A stretch of 64,000 bases of DNA from AC-32 sp963788215. Lineage in GTDB: Bacteria > Actinomycetota > Thermoleophilia > Gaiellales > Gaiellaceae. The notes under the pieces are model-generated. The model did not search any database, was not told the DNA's origin, and saw only the letters and a program-made list of their open reading frames with translations. This document shows, piece after piece, positions 24,746 to 34,252 of the stretch; the stretch's first letter is position 1, and the number at the start of each line of letters is the position of its first letter. The translations under genes and the position numbers were made by a program. The stretch lies in the NCBI GenBank assembly GCA_963788215.1, contig CAWBFX010000010.1, positions 930,001-994,000 of the forward strand, given 5' to 3'.

Positions 24746-25420
24746 ATGGCTTTGCGGCTTGGAGACACGGCGCCGGACTTCGAGGCGCAGACGACTGAGG
24801 GACCGATCCGTTTCCACGAGTGGATCGGCGATTCGTGGGCGGTTCTGTTCTCGCACCCGAAGGACTTCACGCCGGTCTGCACGACCGAGCTCGGCTACAT
24901 GGCGAAGGTCAAGCCGGAGTTCGACCGGCGCAACGTCAAGATCATCGGGCTCTCGGTCGACTCGGCCGACGACCACGAGCGCTGGGCGAAGGACATCGAG
25001 GAGACGCAGGGCGAGGCCCCCAACTACCCGATCATCGGCGATCCCGACTTCGAGATCTCGAAGGCCTACGGGATGCTGCCTGCCGAGGTCTCCGGCGACG
25101 CGAAGGAGCGCACGCCTGCGGACAACCAGACCGTCCGCAACGTCTTCGTGATCGGCCCGGACAAGGCGATCAAGCTGATCCTCGTCTACCCGATGACGAC
25201 CGGACGCAATTTCGACGAGGTCCTGCGCGTGATCGACTCGCTCCAGCTGACGGCGAAGCACAAGGTCTCGACGCCGGTCAACTGGCAGCACGGCGACGAC
25301 GTGATCATCGCCGGGTCGGTCTCGGACGACGAGGCGAAGGAGATCTTCGGCGAGTGGGAAGCGCCGAAGCCCTACATCCGCATCGTCCCGCAGCCCGACT
25401 CGGAGCTCGCGAAGACCTAG
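24746..25420 (+). CDS. peroxiredoxin, 1-Cys Prx6 type
   Basis: Reduces hydrogen peroxide and organic peroxides. 224 residues with the active-site motif SHPKDFTPVCTTELG (peroxidatic Cys near residue 45), then KIIGLSVDSADDHERWAKDI and the longer C-terminal Prx6 arm (VNWQHGDDVIIAGSVSDDEAKEIFGEW). No second cysteine in resolving position is visible, consistent with 1-Cys. Strong SD AAGGAGGGG precedes ATG 24746, and a TAGGCT box at 24711-24716 may be its -10. Confidence 0.93.
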   Translation: MALRLGDTAPDFEAQTTEGPIRFHEWIGDSWAVLFSHPKDFTPVCTTELGYMAKVKPEFDRRNVKIIGLSVDSADDHERWAKDIEETQGEAPNYPIIGDPDFEISKAYGMLPAEVSGDAKERTPADNQTVRNVFVIGPDKAIKLILVYPMTTGRNFDEVLRVIDSLQLTAKHKVSTPVNWQHGDDVIIAGSVSDDEAKEIFGEWEAPKPYIRIVPQPDSELAKT

Positions 25421-25478
25421 ATCCGAAGCGGCGTCCGTTCCGTATCTCGTCACCGAATCCACAGGGAGGAGTGACGAG

Positions 25479-26000
25479 ATGAGACGTGCGCTGATGTTGG
25501 CAGCCCTGACCCTGGCCGTCGTTGCTGCTGCAGGATGCGGCGGCTCCAGCACTGGGTCGAATGCAGGCTCGACGTCCCAGGGCTCCGGCTCCGGAGGAGG
25601 CGGCGGCGGGCAGATCAACGCCGCCGGCGTCCAGGCGAACAACCACGGGTCGAAGTCCGCGAGCGGCGAGACGAAGGTCGAGATCGACGACTACTACTTC
25701 GAGCCGACGGTGCTGAAGGGGAGCCCGGGCCAGAAGGTCACGCTCGAGCTCGACAACGAAGGCAGCGCCGAGCACAGCTTCACGGTCGACGCGCAGGGGA
25801 TCGACAAGGAGCTCCAGCCTGGAGACGAGGCCAAGGTGACGGTGACCATCCCGAAGTCGGGCGCCGTCTCGTTCTACTGCAAGTTCCACAAGAACGAAGG
25901 AATGGCCGGCGCGCTCGTCGCGAACGGCAGCAGCCCTTCGTCAGGCTCGGGCGGCGGCTCGTCGAGCGGGGGCGGGGGGTACGGCAGCTACGGGAAGTAG
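25479..26000 (+). CDS. cupredoxin-domain lipoprotein
   Basis: 173 residues. A signal peptide ends in the lipobox AAAGC (Cys near residue 20), then a Gly/Ser-rich linker. The plastocyanin-like domain (about 60-150) has the type-1 copper ligands His in SAEHSFTVD and the cluster FYCKFHKNEGMAG (Cys, His, Met). A low-complexity Gly/Ser tail follows. It is probably an extracytoplasmic electron carrier or copper-handling protein tethered to the membrane. SD GGGAGGA is followed by GTGACGAG and ATG 25479. No oxidase gene is adjacent to name its partner. Confidence 0.88.
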   Translation: MRRALMLAALTLAVVAAAGCGGSSTGSNAGSTSQGSGSGGGGGGQINAAGVQANNHGSKSASGETKVEIDDYYFEPTVLKGSPGQKVTLELDNEGSAEHSFTVDAQGIDKELQPGDEAKVTVTIPKSGAVSFYCKFHKNEGMAGALVANGSSPSSGSGGGSSSGGGGYGSYGK

Positions 26001-26033
26001 GCGGCGGCCGGGAGCCGCAGCAGAATCCCCGGG

Positions 26034-26408
26034 GTGCCCCGGGAGTTCGTCCGCTTCCTGATCGTCGGCGCCGCGAACACGCTGATCAGCCTGGTCGTGT
26101 ATCGGGCCTTGCTCGCGCTTGGCCTCTGGTACGTCGTCTCGGCGCCGATCGCCTGGGGCGCAGGCGTGGTCAACGGCTACATCTTCAACCGCCGCTGGAC
26201 CTTCCGAGCCCGGGACACGGGCCGCGCCCGCGCCCTCTACGCGCTCTTCGGCGCGATCGGTGCGGGAGTAGCGAGTCTGCTCGTTCTCCTGTTCGTCCGG
26301 GGCGCGGGGATCGGCAAGTTCGAGGCCTACCTGGCGGCGGTTCCGCTCGTCACCGTCTCGACCTTCCTCGCGAACCGCTACTGGACGTTCAGCGACCGCG
26401 CGGCGTGA
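26034..26408 (+). CDS. GtrA-family membrane protein
   Basis: 124 residues with four helices and the family marks FVRFLIVGAANTLISLVVYRAL, NGYIFNRRWTFR and the C-terminal FLANRYWTFS. GtrA proteins are thought to flip or help deliver polyprenyl-phosphate-linked sugars. It converges on and overlaps by 20 bp the GT2 gene, whose products are commonly paired with GtrA. The GTG at 26034 has CAGAAT 7 nt upstream. Confidence 0.88.
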   Translation: MPREFVRFLIVGAANTLISLVVYRALLALGLWYVVSAPIAWGAGVVNGYIFNRRWTFRARDTGRARALYALFGAIGAGVASLLVLLFVRGAGIGKFEAYLAAVPLVTVSTFLANRYWTFSDRAA

Positions 26409-27369
26409 CGACGACCGCGCGCGGCGGCAGCGGTGGCACCTCGCCGAAGTTCTCGAGCTCGCCGATCACGTAGAGCGGGCGCCGCTTGACCTCCTCGTGG
26501 ATCGACCCGATGTACTCGCCGATCACGCCGAGGACGATCAGCTGCACGCCGCCGATCAGCGTCGTCACGACGACGATCGAGGTCCACCCGGGGACGTCGT
26601 ACAGGCCCGAGAGCTTGACGACGACGCTCCAGGCGCCGAACGCGAAGCTGACGACCGAAACGAGGAAGCCGAGGTTGAGCACGGCGTGCAGCGGGACGGA
26701 CGAGAAGCTGATCACGCCCGAGGCCGCAAAGCGCAGCATCCGGCGCAGGGGATACTTCGTCTCGCCGGCGAAGCGCTCGTCGCGCTGGTAGGCGACTCCG
26801 GTCTGCCTCAACCCGATCCACGAGAACATCCCCCGGACGAAGCGGTTGCTCTCGCGCATGTGGTGGAAGACGTCGAGCGCGCGCCGGTCGACGAGCCGGA
26901 AGTCGCCGACGTCGACCGGAACCTGCACCTCGGAGAGGCGGTTGAAGCCTCGGTAGAACCAGGCGGCGGTTCTGCGCTTGAAGGCTGTCTCGCCTCTCCG
27001 CTCCTCCCGAACCGCATAGACCACGTCGTAGCCCTCGCGCCAGCGCTTTGCGAGCTCGAGAACGACCTCGGGCGGATCCTGCAGGTCTGCGTCGAGGACG
27101 ACCACCGCCTCGCCGGCCGCGAGGTCGACGCCCGCGGTGAGCGCGATCTGGTGGCCGAAATTGCGCGAGAGGCGGACGAGCCGGAAGCGCGGGTCGCCTG
27201 CCGTCGCCTCGACCATCAGCTCGTAGGTGCGGTCGCGGCTGCCGTCGTCGACGAGGATCGCCTCGGCATCGGCGTCGAGCGCGTCCATCAGCTGCCCCAG
27301 GCGCGCGACCAGCTCGGAGACGACCGCCTCCTCGTTGAAGGCCGGGACGACCAGCGAATACGTCGGCAT
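26389..27369 (-). CDS. GT2 polyprenyl-phosphate glycosyltransferase (DPM1/GtrB-like)
   Basis: 326 residues: a GT-A domain with YSLVVPAFNEEAVVSELVARL, ILVDDGSRDRTYELM, VRLSRNFGHQIALTAGVD and VVLDADLQDPPEVV (the DxD-type metal site), then HHMRESNRFVRGMFSWIG, and two C-terminal membrane helices. This is the GtrB/ArnC architecture, which makes polyprenyl-phosphate sugars. With GtrA and the GT39 enzyme nearby it suggests a surface glycosylation module (inference). The ATG at 27367-27369 immediately precedes the GT-A strand. Confidence 0.9.
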   Translation of the reverse strand: MPTYSLVVPAFNEEAVVSELVARLGQLMDALDADAEAILVDDGSRDRTYELMVEATAGDPRFRLVRLSRNFGHQIALTAGVDLAAGEAVVVLDADLQDPPEVVLELAKRWREGYDVVYAVREERRGETAFKRRTAAWFYRGFNRLSEVQVPVDVGDFRLVDRRALDVFHHMRESNRFVRGMFSWIGLRQTGVAYQRDERFAGETKYPLRRMLRFAASGVISFSSVPLHAVLNLGFLVSVVSFAFGAWSVVVKLSGLYDVPGWTSIVVVTTLIGGVQLIVLGVIGEYIGSIHEEVKRRPLYVIGELENFGEVPPLPPRAVVVTPRGR

Positions 27370-27619
27370 TGCCGGCCAATCGTAGGAAGGACGGCGGCCG
27401 GTAACGGCCCCGCATAGGACCGACCCGCGTTGGACCAAAAGTTCACCGAGCCGGGTGCGCTTTCGTCCCCCGTTTCCGCTGACCTTCGGCTTCCGCCTAG
27501 TGCCCTCAGGAACGGCTTCGTCCTACTCGCGTCCCGTGCTCGGTGCAGCGGGGAAACTAGTGCCTCGCCGTCGCCGGTTCAAGGGGCCGAAAGAGCGATG
27601 TTCGGAAAATGCGGCGAAA
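27370..27619. other. 250-bp intergenic region, no gene seen
   Basis: Lies between the start of the GT2 gene and the end of the trp operon. A minus-strand TACGAT 9 nt before the GT2 ATG may be its -10. The part near 27600-27625 is locally AT-rich (AAATTATTTTTC). No convincing ORF, RNA or strong hairpin was found. Confidence 0.5.
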
Positions 27620-27937
27620 TTATTTTTCGAGCTCGCCGAGAAACGCACCGCCGCCGATCAGTCTGGCGGCCTGTCCGCCCGCCGCGGAGCGCAGCGCGCG
27701 GTCGGAGGTGACGAGCCAGGCGCCCGGGTGCTTCGGCACCTCGCGGATCAGCCAGTCGTCCGCGCTCTCGCCGCCCGAGCCGATCGCGCCTGCGGGCGCC
27801 TTCCCGTCGAAGACGATCACCAGCTCGTGCCCGTGGCGGCCGGCCCACGCCTCCGCGAGGCCGACGAGCTCCTCTTCCCCGAGATTCGGCCAGCGGGAGC
27901 GGAGGACGTTGCGGGCGTCGACGAAGACGCGTGCCAT
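27620..27937 (-). CDS. NYN-domain (YacP-like) putative RNase
   Basis: 105 residues: MARVFVDARNVLRSRW at the N-terminus, VIVFDGKAP, the acidic SADDWLIREV and WLVTSDRALR. These acidic clusters match the PIN-like NYN nuclease fold of YacP/Rae1-type ribonucleases. Shorter than the usual 150-170 residues, so possibly a minimal version. Last gene of the trp transcription unit, 13 bp after trpA, with a GAGGGGG SD. A functional link to tryptophan synthesis is not apparent. Confidence 0.75.
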   Translation of the reverse strand: MARVFVDARNVLRSRWPNLGEEELVGLAEAWAGRHGHELVIVFDGKAPAGAIGSGGESADDWLIREVPKHPGAWLVTSDRALRSAAGGQAARLIGGGAFLGELEK

Positions 27938-27950
27938 CAGGCAGGCCCCC

Positions 27951-28667
27951 TCAAACTGGCACGGGCACGGCGTCCAGCGCGGCCCGGAGCGAGCCCACGT
28001 AGCGCGAGAGCTCTGCTGCGCCCTGCTCCGCGGCGGCCACGGCCGCTGTTCCGACGACGATCCCGTCCGCCAGCTCGGCCGCGTCCGCAGCCTGCTGGGG
28101 AGTCGAGATGCCGAATCCGGCGTACAGCGGGAGCGAGGTGACCCGCCGCGACCGCTCGACGAGCCCCGCCAGCGCGGGGGAGAGGCGCTCGCGCTCGCCG
28201 GTCGTCCCTGCAAGCGTGACGAGGTAGAGCCAGCCGTCCGTCGACTCGGCCGCAAGCCGCACCCGCTCGTCGGTCGACGTCGGAGCGACGAGTTGCACGC
28301 GCCGCAGCTCCGGCCGCTCGTCGACCGGGAGGTCGGCGACGATCAGGCTCGTCGCACCGGCGGCGTGCGCGTCGGCGGCGAAGCGTTCCCAGCCGTGCGC
28401 CTCGAGCAGCGAGGCGTACGTCATCGGCACGAGCGGCGTCTCCGGGAGCCGTGCCCGCGTGTCGGCGAGCACCTCGAGGCAGGCGCCCGTGCGCATGCCT
28501 TGCGCAAGCGCGAGCTCGGCGGCCCGGCGGATCACGGGCCCGTCCGCGAGCGGATCGGAGAACGGAAAGCCGACCTCGACGAGATCGGCGCCCGCCCCGA
28601 CCGCCGCTTCGGCGAGCTCGGGCAGCTCCGGCCCGGCCATCAGGTAGATCGCCAGGACCTTGCTCAT
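27951..28667 (-). CDS. trpA: tryptophan synthase alpha subunit
   Basis: Cleaves indole-3-glycerol phosphate to indole and glyceraldehyde-3-phosphate. 238 residues of TIM barrel: catalytic Glu in GADLVEVGFPFSDPLADGPVIRRA (about residue 35), PLVPMTYASLLEAHGWERF, the catalytic Asp in LIVADLPVDE, LVTLAGTTG and PLYAGFGISTPQQA with GIVVGTA. ATG at 28665-28667 with AGAGG upstream. Unusually, trpB is not adjacent: a methyltransferase and an amidase lie between. Confidence 0.93.
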   Translation of the reverse strand: MSKVLAIYLMAGPELPELAEAAVGAGADLVEVGFPFSDPLADGPVIRRAAELALAQGMRTGACLEVLADTRARLPETPLVPMTYASLLEAHGWERFAADAHAAGATSLIVADLPVDERPELRRVQLVAPTSTDERVRLAAESTDGWLYLVTLAGTTGERERLSPALAGLVERSRRVTSLPLYAGFGISTPQQAADAAELADGIVVGTAAVAAAEQGAAELSRYVGSLRAALDAVPVPV

Positions 28668-28677
28668 TGAGCCTCTT

Positions 28678-29494
28678 TCACTGGGGCCTCCGCAGGACCG
28701 CGACGATGTGCTCGCCGCACGACAGCGCACCCGGCTCGCTCGCGAGCTCGAGCTCCACCATCCGCAGGAACTCGCGCAGCTCGGGCTCCGCCGGCTGCTC
28801 GTTCGGCAGGCAGGCCGGCGGCCGCCGCGGCGACGATCTCGCCGTGCCGCGAGAGCAGCGACTCCAGCTCGCTCCAGCGGAAGCACTTCATCGCGAGGTG
28901 CCCGTAGTCGGGCTCGTCCGGGAGCAGGCCGGTCCTGACGATCTGCTCCTGCTTCGGCACTCCGTCACGGCGCGCGAGGTCGAGCAGGATCGGGAGGTAG
29001 TGGAGAACGGTCCCGACGAGCGACATCACGGAGACGAGCACGTAGCCGCCCGGCTTCGTCACGCGGACGAGCTCCGCGACGCCTTCCTCCGCGCGGTCGA
29101 CGACGTAGCTGAGCGGCCCGCCGAAGCAGACCGCGGCGTCGAACGAGCCGTCGTCCCAGCGCGAGAGGTCGAGCACGTCGGCAACCGCGCGCTCGACGAT
29201 CCGATCCTCGAGGCCGGCCTCGGCGAGGCGCTCCTCGTTCAGCTCGAGCTGGCGCGGCGAGATGTCCGCGACCGTGACGTTCGCGCCGATCCGGGCGAGC
29301 TCGATCGCGAAGCGGCCCGGCCCGGCGCCGACGTCGAGCACGCGGTCGTCGGCCTTGATGAACCGCTGGAGGTGATCCACGTGGACGTCGAGGCTCGGCG
29401 CGGGGGTGCGCCCGTCCTCGAAGCGCGTCCACTCGCGTTCCCCATACTCGTCGTAGAACGAGGACGCGCGATCGGGGTCCCAAATGAGGTTCAC
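28678..29494 (-). CDS. class I SAM-dependent methyltransferase, frameshifted near its C-terminus
   Basis: About 272 residues when repaired. Motif I is DDRVLDVGAGPGRFAIELA (about residue 55), then NVTVADISPRQLELNEERLAEAG, DVLDLSRWDDGSFDAAVCFGGPLSYV and LVRVTKPGGYVLVSVMS. Near 28805-28820 the frame shifts; the continuation ELREFLRMVELELAS...GEHIVAVLRR ends at TGA 28678-28680. The GTG start overlaps the amidase stop (GTGA). Substrate unknown. Its place inside the trp operon, 10 bp before trpA, implies co-expression with tryptophan synthesis. Confidence 0.82.
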
Positions 29495-30414
29495 AGCTTT
29501 TCGAGCAGCGCCTTGTCGACCTTCGCGACGGCCGTGTACGCAGGGTCGAAGACGTTGCCGACGTCGTACTGGATGCACTGGCCGAGGAGCGCCGAGCCCG
29601 CGCGGTAGTTCAGGCCGTAGTCCTGCTCGAGCAGCCGCAGCAGCTCGGTCGTCGCGTGCTGCAGCGCCTGGTCGAGCGGGCGCGCGTTGCCGACGGCCAT
29701 CACGAAGGTGCCGTCGTCCGCGCGCGGCCAGCGGATCGTCTTCCCCTTCAGCAGCTCGAGCGAGAACTCGACGTCCATCGAGACCTCGATCCCGGTGCCG
29801 ACGATCTCGCCGTCGCCCTGGAGCGCGTGGCCGTCGCCGAGGTGGAAGAGCCCGCCCTCGGCGAAGACGGGGAAATCGACCGTGACGCCTTCGCGGAAGC
29901 CGCGGTAGTCCATGTTGCCGCCGTGCTCGCCGGAGGTGGCGCACGAGATCGCCTGCCCCTGCGGCGGCGCGACCCCGAAGCAGCCGAGCATCGGATCGAG
30001 CGGCAGCTCGCCGAGCGACTCGAGCCCGGGAGGCGGGTCTTCGAGGCGGGCGGTGCGGCGTTCGAGGTCGAGCTCCCACCAGTCCTCGCCGCTTCGCTCG
30101 CCCAGCTCGGGGACGAAGTGCGGGTCGACTGTGTGTGGCGCGACGAGAGGGCCGGTGACGCCCCGCTTGCGGTTCGGGCGGATGGAGTCGAGGCGCACGC
30201 GGAGCGTGTCTCCCGGCTCGGCGCCTTCGAGGTAGAACGGGCCGGTCTGGGGGTTGCCGCCTTCGGTGATGTCCTCGCCGTTGCGGTCGTAGCCGCCGGA
30301 GTCGACGGTCCAGGTGCGGATCACGTCGCCGCTACGGACGCGTAGAACAGGCTCGTGCGAGCCCATCGTCACATGGAAATGCGTCGGCTCGAACTCGTGC
30401 AAGGTCGTCTTCAT
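29491..30414 (-). CDS. acetamidase/formamidase family protein
   Basis: 307 residues. FmdA/AmdA motifs: VRSGDVIRTWTVDSGGYDRNG, NPQTGPFYLEGAEPGDTLRVRL, CFGVAPPQGQAISCATSGEHGGNMDYR and LGDGHALQGDGEIVGTGIE, with the zinc-site histidines and acidic residues in the last two. The family hydrolyses formamide or short amides to acid and ammonia. Its ATG overlaps the trpB stop (ATGA) and its own stop overlaps the methyltransferase start, so it is locked into the trp operon. Whether it acts on a tryptophan-pathway by-product is unknown. Confidence 0.9.
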   Translation of the reverse strand: MKTTLHEFEPTHFHVTMGSHEPVLRVRSGDVIRTWTVDSGGYDRNGEDITEGGNPQTGPFYLEGAEPGDTLRVRLDSIRPNRKRGVTGPLVAPHTVDPHFVPELGERSGEDWWELDLERRTARLEDPPPGLESLGELPLDPMLGCFGVAPPQGQAISCATSGEHGGNMDYRGFREGVTVDFPVFAEGGLFHLGDGHALQGDGEIVGTGIEVSMDVEFSLELLKGKTIRWPRADDGTFVMAVGNARPLDQALQHATTELLRLLEQDYGLNYRAGSALLGQCIQYDVGNVFDPAYTAVAKVDKALLEKL

Positions 30415-31523
30415 CTGGACAGAACCTCCGCGAGGTCCTTGTCGCCGCGGCCGGAGAGGCAGAGCAGCACGAGCTCCTCCTCGAGCTCGGCGATCCGCGC
30501 GAGCGCGTGGGCGGGCTCGAGTGCGGGGACGATTCCCTCGGTGCGCGCCAGGCGGCGGAAGGCGGCGAGCGCCTCCTCGTCGGTGGCGGAGACGTACTCG
30601 GCCCGGCCGTTGTCGCGCAGCGCGGCGTGCTCGGGGCCCGAGCCCGGGTAGTCGAGCCCGGCCGAGATCGACTCGGCGTCGAGCACCTGGCCGTCCTCGT
30701 CGGCGAGCACCGAGGAGCGCGAACCGTGGAGGACTGCCGTCCGGCCGGAGCCCAGGCTGGCGGCTCCGTGCGCTTCCACGCCGACCAGCCGCACGTTTTC
30801 ATCGCTTAGGAACCCTGAAAAGAGGCCGATCGCGTTCGAGCCGCCGCCGACGCACGCGACCGCGACCTCGGGGAGGCGGCCCTCCGCCTCGAGCACCTGC
30901 TCCCGCGCCTCCCGCCCGATCACGGCCTGCAACTCTCGCACGATCTCGGGGTAGGGCTGCGGGCCGACGCAGGAGCCGATCAGGTAGTGGGTCGTGTCCG
31001 CGCTGCCGATCCAGTCGCGAATCGCCTCGCTCGTCGCCTCCTTGAGCGTGCGCGTGCCGAACTCGACCGCGCGCACCTCGGCACCGAGCAGGCCCATCCG
31101 CTCGACGTTCGGCCGCTGGCGGCGCATGTCTTCCGCGCCCATGTAGACGACGCATTCGAGGCCGAAGCGCGCACAGACGGTTGCAGTCGCCACGCCGTGC
31201 TGGCCGGCGCCGGTCTCGGCGACGATGCGCGTCTTGCCGAGCCGGACGGCGAGCAGGGCCTGGCCGAGCGCGTTGTTGAGCTTGTGCGCGCCGGTGTGGA
31301 GCAGGTCCTCGCGCTTGAGGTAGAGCCGCTTGCCGGGCGCGAACCGCTCCGCGAGGGTGAGCGGCGTGGGACGGCCCGCGTAGGTCCGGCCGAGCTCGGA
31401 CAGCTCGTCTCGGAAGGCTGGATCGTCGAGCGCCTCGCGCCAGCCGGCTTCGAGGGCGTCGAGGGCCGGGATCAGCGTCTCGGGGACGAAGCGCCCGCCG
31501 TACTGCCCGTACGTCAGAGTCAT
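30411..31523 (-). CDS. trpB: tryptophan synthase beta subunit
   Basis: PLP-dependent condensation of indole with serine. 370 residues of TrpB1 type: YGQYGGRFVPETLIPAL, KREDLLHTGAHKLNNALGQALL (the PLP Lys), AETGAGQHGVATATVCARFGLECVVYMG, ACVGGGSNAIGLF and GLDYPGSGPEHA. The ATG overlaps the trpCF stop (ATGA) and its stop overlaps the amidase start. Nothing is missing. Reading frame intact, unlike neighbouring trpCF. Confidence 0.95.
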   Translation of the reverse strand: MTLTYGQYGGRFVPETLIPALDALEAGWREALDDPAFRDELSELGRTYAGRPTPLTLAERFAPGKRLYLKREDLLHTGAHKLNNALGQALLAVRLGKTRIVAETGAGQHGVATATVCARFGLECVVYMGAEDMRRQRPNVERMGLLGAEVRAVEFGTRTLKEATSEAIRDWIGSADTTHYLIGSCVGPQPYPEIVRELQAVIGREAREQVLEAEGRLPEVAVACVGGGSNAIGLFSGFLSDENVRLVGVEAHGAASLGSGRTAVLHGSRSSVLADEDGQVLDAESISAGLDYPGSGPEHAALRDNGRAEYVSATDEEALAAFRRLARTEGIVPALEPAHALARIAELEEELVLLCLSGRGDKDLAEVLSR

Positions 31524-32673
31524 CGCGCAGCCTCCACGAAGGCGCGGATGCGCTCGTGGTCCTTGATCCCAGGCTTGGTCTCGAGGCTCGAGCTCGCGTC
31601 GACGGCCCAGGGCTGCACGGCCTCGATCGCCTCCCGCACGTTCTCGGGGCCGAGGCCGCCGGCGAGGACAAGCCTGCCCTGTGCCTCGCGCGCGCGCTCG
31701 AGGTGGCCGGGATCGTCGCGCTGCCACTCGCGGTCGACGACCCGCGCGACCTCGCGGCCTTTCCGCAGGAGCACGCCGTCGCGGGCCGCGGTGGCCGTTC
31801 TCGCGCGGGTAGAGCTGGATCAGATTCGCGTCGCCCTCGGTGATCTCGCCGACGTGAACGGCGACCGAGAGCATCGTCTCCGGGACGGGGAGCACGCCCG
31901 GCGCGCGGCGAGGTGTCTCGCGGGCCAGGATGAATCCGGCCAGGTCGGCGCCGGCCTCGGCGGCGGCTGCGACGTCCTCCTCGCGCGTGAGGCCGCAGAC
32001 CTTGACGAGCGGGCGCGAGACGAGCTCGGCGAGCTTCTCGCCGGGGTCCGGTGCCCGCATGAGGGCAGAGCCGACCAGGATCGCGTCGGCGCCCGCCAGC
32101 TCGGCCTCGGCGCCCTGGGCTCGCGAGGCGATGCCGCTCTCGGCGACGACCACGCGGTCGCCCGGAACGCGCTCGACCAGCTCGAGCTGGTCGCGACGGT
32201 CGATCTCGAAGGTCGAAAGGTCGCGCGCGTTGATCCCGATGATCTCTGCACCGAGCGCGACGGCCCGATCGAGCTCGGCCGCGTCGTGCGCCTCGACGAG
32301 GGCGTCGAGGCCCAGCTGGGCCGCAGTGTCCAGGAGCTCGCGCATCTGCGAGTCGTCCAGGTCTCGCAGGAGAAGGAGCACGGCGTCCGCTCCCAGGCGC
32401 CTCAGCTCCTCGAGCTCGGCCGCCTCGGAGAAGAAACCCTTGGCGAGCAGAGGGAGGGTCGCAGCGGATCTCGCCGCATGCAGATCCGCCGGCGACCCTC
32501 CGAACCGTTCGTCGACCAAGATGGAGACGGCGGCCGCTTTCTTGCGCTCGAATTCCGTGGCGAGGCGGGCAGGGATCCGCGTCCGGCCGCAGGTCGCCGG
32601 CGGAAGGCGAGCGCCGTTTCACCTCGGCGATGGCGCTCAGGCCCGGGCCGGCGAGTGCATCGCGAAATCTCAC
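31520..32673 (-). CDS. trpC: fused indole-3-glycerol-phosphate synthase / phosphoribosylanthranilate isomerase, two frameshifts
   Basis: TrpC part: IAEVKRRSPSAGDLRPDADP, then SILVDERFGGSPADLHAAR, LLAKGFF, LVEAHDAAELDRA, IGINARDLSTFE and VAESGIASRAQ. With no intervening start or stop the frame runs into a TrpF part: PLVKVCGLTREEDVAAAAEAGADLAGF, NLIQLYPRENGHRG, then VLAGGLGPENVREAI and WAVDASSSLETKPGIKD. The joint VSRPLVKVCGLT contains no ATG, GTG or TTG, so trpC and trpF are one gene. Two single-base shifts break it, near 32571 (after RPDADP) and near 31783 (a G/C run after ENGHRG); both are probably sequence errors. The GTG start overlaps the trpD stop. Confidence 0.85.
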
Positions 32674-33694
32674 GCCAGCGCCTCCTGGGCCTGCGAGAAC
32701 GCGATCAGCTCTTCGAGCCGCTCGCCCGCCGCGCCGGAATCGATCGCCTCGCGCGCGAGCCCGACGCCTTCCCGGAGGTCGGCCGCATGACCGGCCGCTG
32801 CGATCGCGCCCGCAGCGTTGAGCAGCACCGCGGAGCGCCGGCCCCCGTCCTCGCCGGCGAAGACCGCGCGGATCGCGGCCGCGTTCTCGGCGGGCGAGCC
32901 GCCGCGCAGCTCGTTCGGGTCGCAGCGGGGGATCCCGAGGTCGAGCGGGTCGATCTCGCGTTGCCGCACGCGCCCCTCGACGACCTCGCACACGAGGTTC
33001 GGGCCGGCCGGCGAGAGCTCGTCGATCCCGGCCGCGCCGTAGACGACGAACGCGCGCCGCGCGCCCAGCTGGGCGAGCACGTCGGCGATCGTGCGGACGA
33101 GCGACTCCGCGTAGACGCCGACCACCTGCGCGCGGGCACCCGCCGGGTTGGTCAGCGGCCCGAGCACGTTGAAGACGGTGCGCGTCGCGAGCTCGCGGCG
33201 CACCGGAGCCGCGTGCCGCATCGCCGGATGATGGGTGGGCGCGAACAGGAAGCCGAAGCCGAGCTCGTCGATCGAGCGCTCGATCTGCGCAGGCGGAAGC
33301 TCGAGTCGGAAGCCGAGCGCCTCGAGCACGTCCGCCGAGCCGGACGCCGACGAGACCGCCCGGTTGCCGTGCTTCGCGACGCCTGCTCCGGCCGCCGCCG
33401 CGACGAGAGCCGCCGCGGTCGAGATGTTGATCGTGCGCGCGCCGTCGCCGCCCGTGCCCGCGGTGTCGACGAGGTCGTCGCGAGAGGGCCGCACCGCGAG
33501 CACGTGCTCGCGCATCGCCTCCGCGCAGCCGGCGATCTCGTTCGCCGTCTCGCCCTTCACGCGCAAAGCGACGAGCAGGCCGCCGATCTGGGCCGGAGTC
33601 GCCTCGCCTGCCATGACTTCGTTCATCACCGACCGCGCCTCTGCCCTGGTGAGGTTCCGTCCGTCGAGCAGCCGCGCGAGGGCCTCCTGGACGT

Positions 33695-33698
<4 letters not shown>
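32670..33698 (-). CDS. trpD: anthranilate phosphoribosyltransferase
   Basis: Transfers phosphoribosyl from PRPP to anthranilate. 342 residues: helical N-terminus (LARLLDGRNLTRAEARSVMNEVMAGE), the PRPP loop VDTAGTGGDGARTINISTAAA, KHGNRAVSSASGSADVLEALG, FLFAPTHHPAMRHAAPVRREL and RTVFNVLGPLTNPAGA. GTG start overlapping the trpG stop (GTGA). Complete and intact. Confidence 0.95.

Positions 33699-34248
<550 letters not shown>

Positions 34249-34252
<4 letters not shown>

Noticed and set aside
27430..27711. ORF in the 27.4-27.7 kb gap
   Set aside because: Composition (many Ser/Arg, low hydrophobic patterning) and overlap with the NYN nuclease gene on the other strand suggest a spurious frame.
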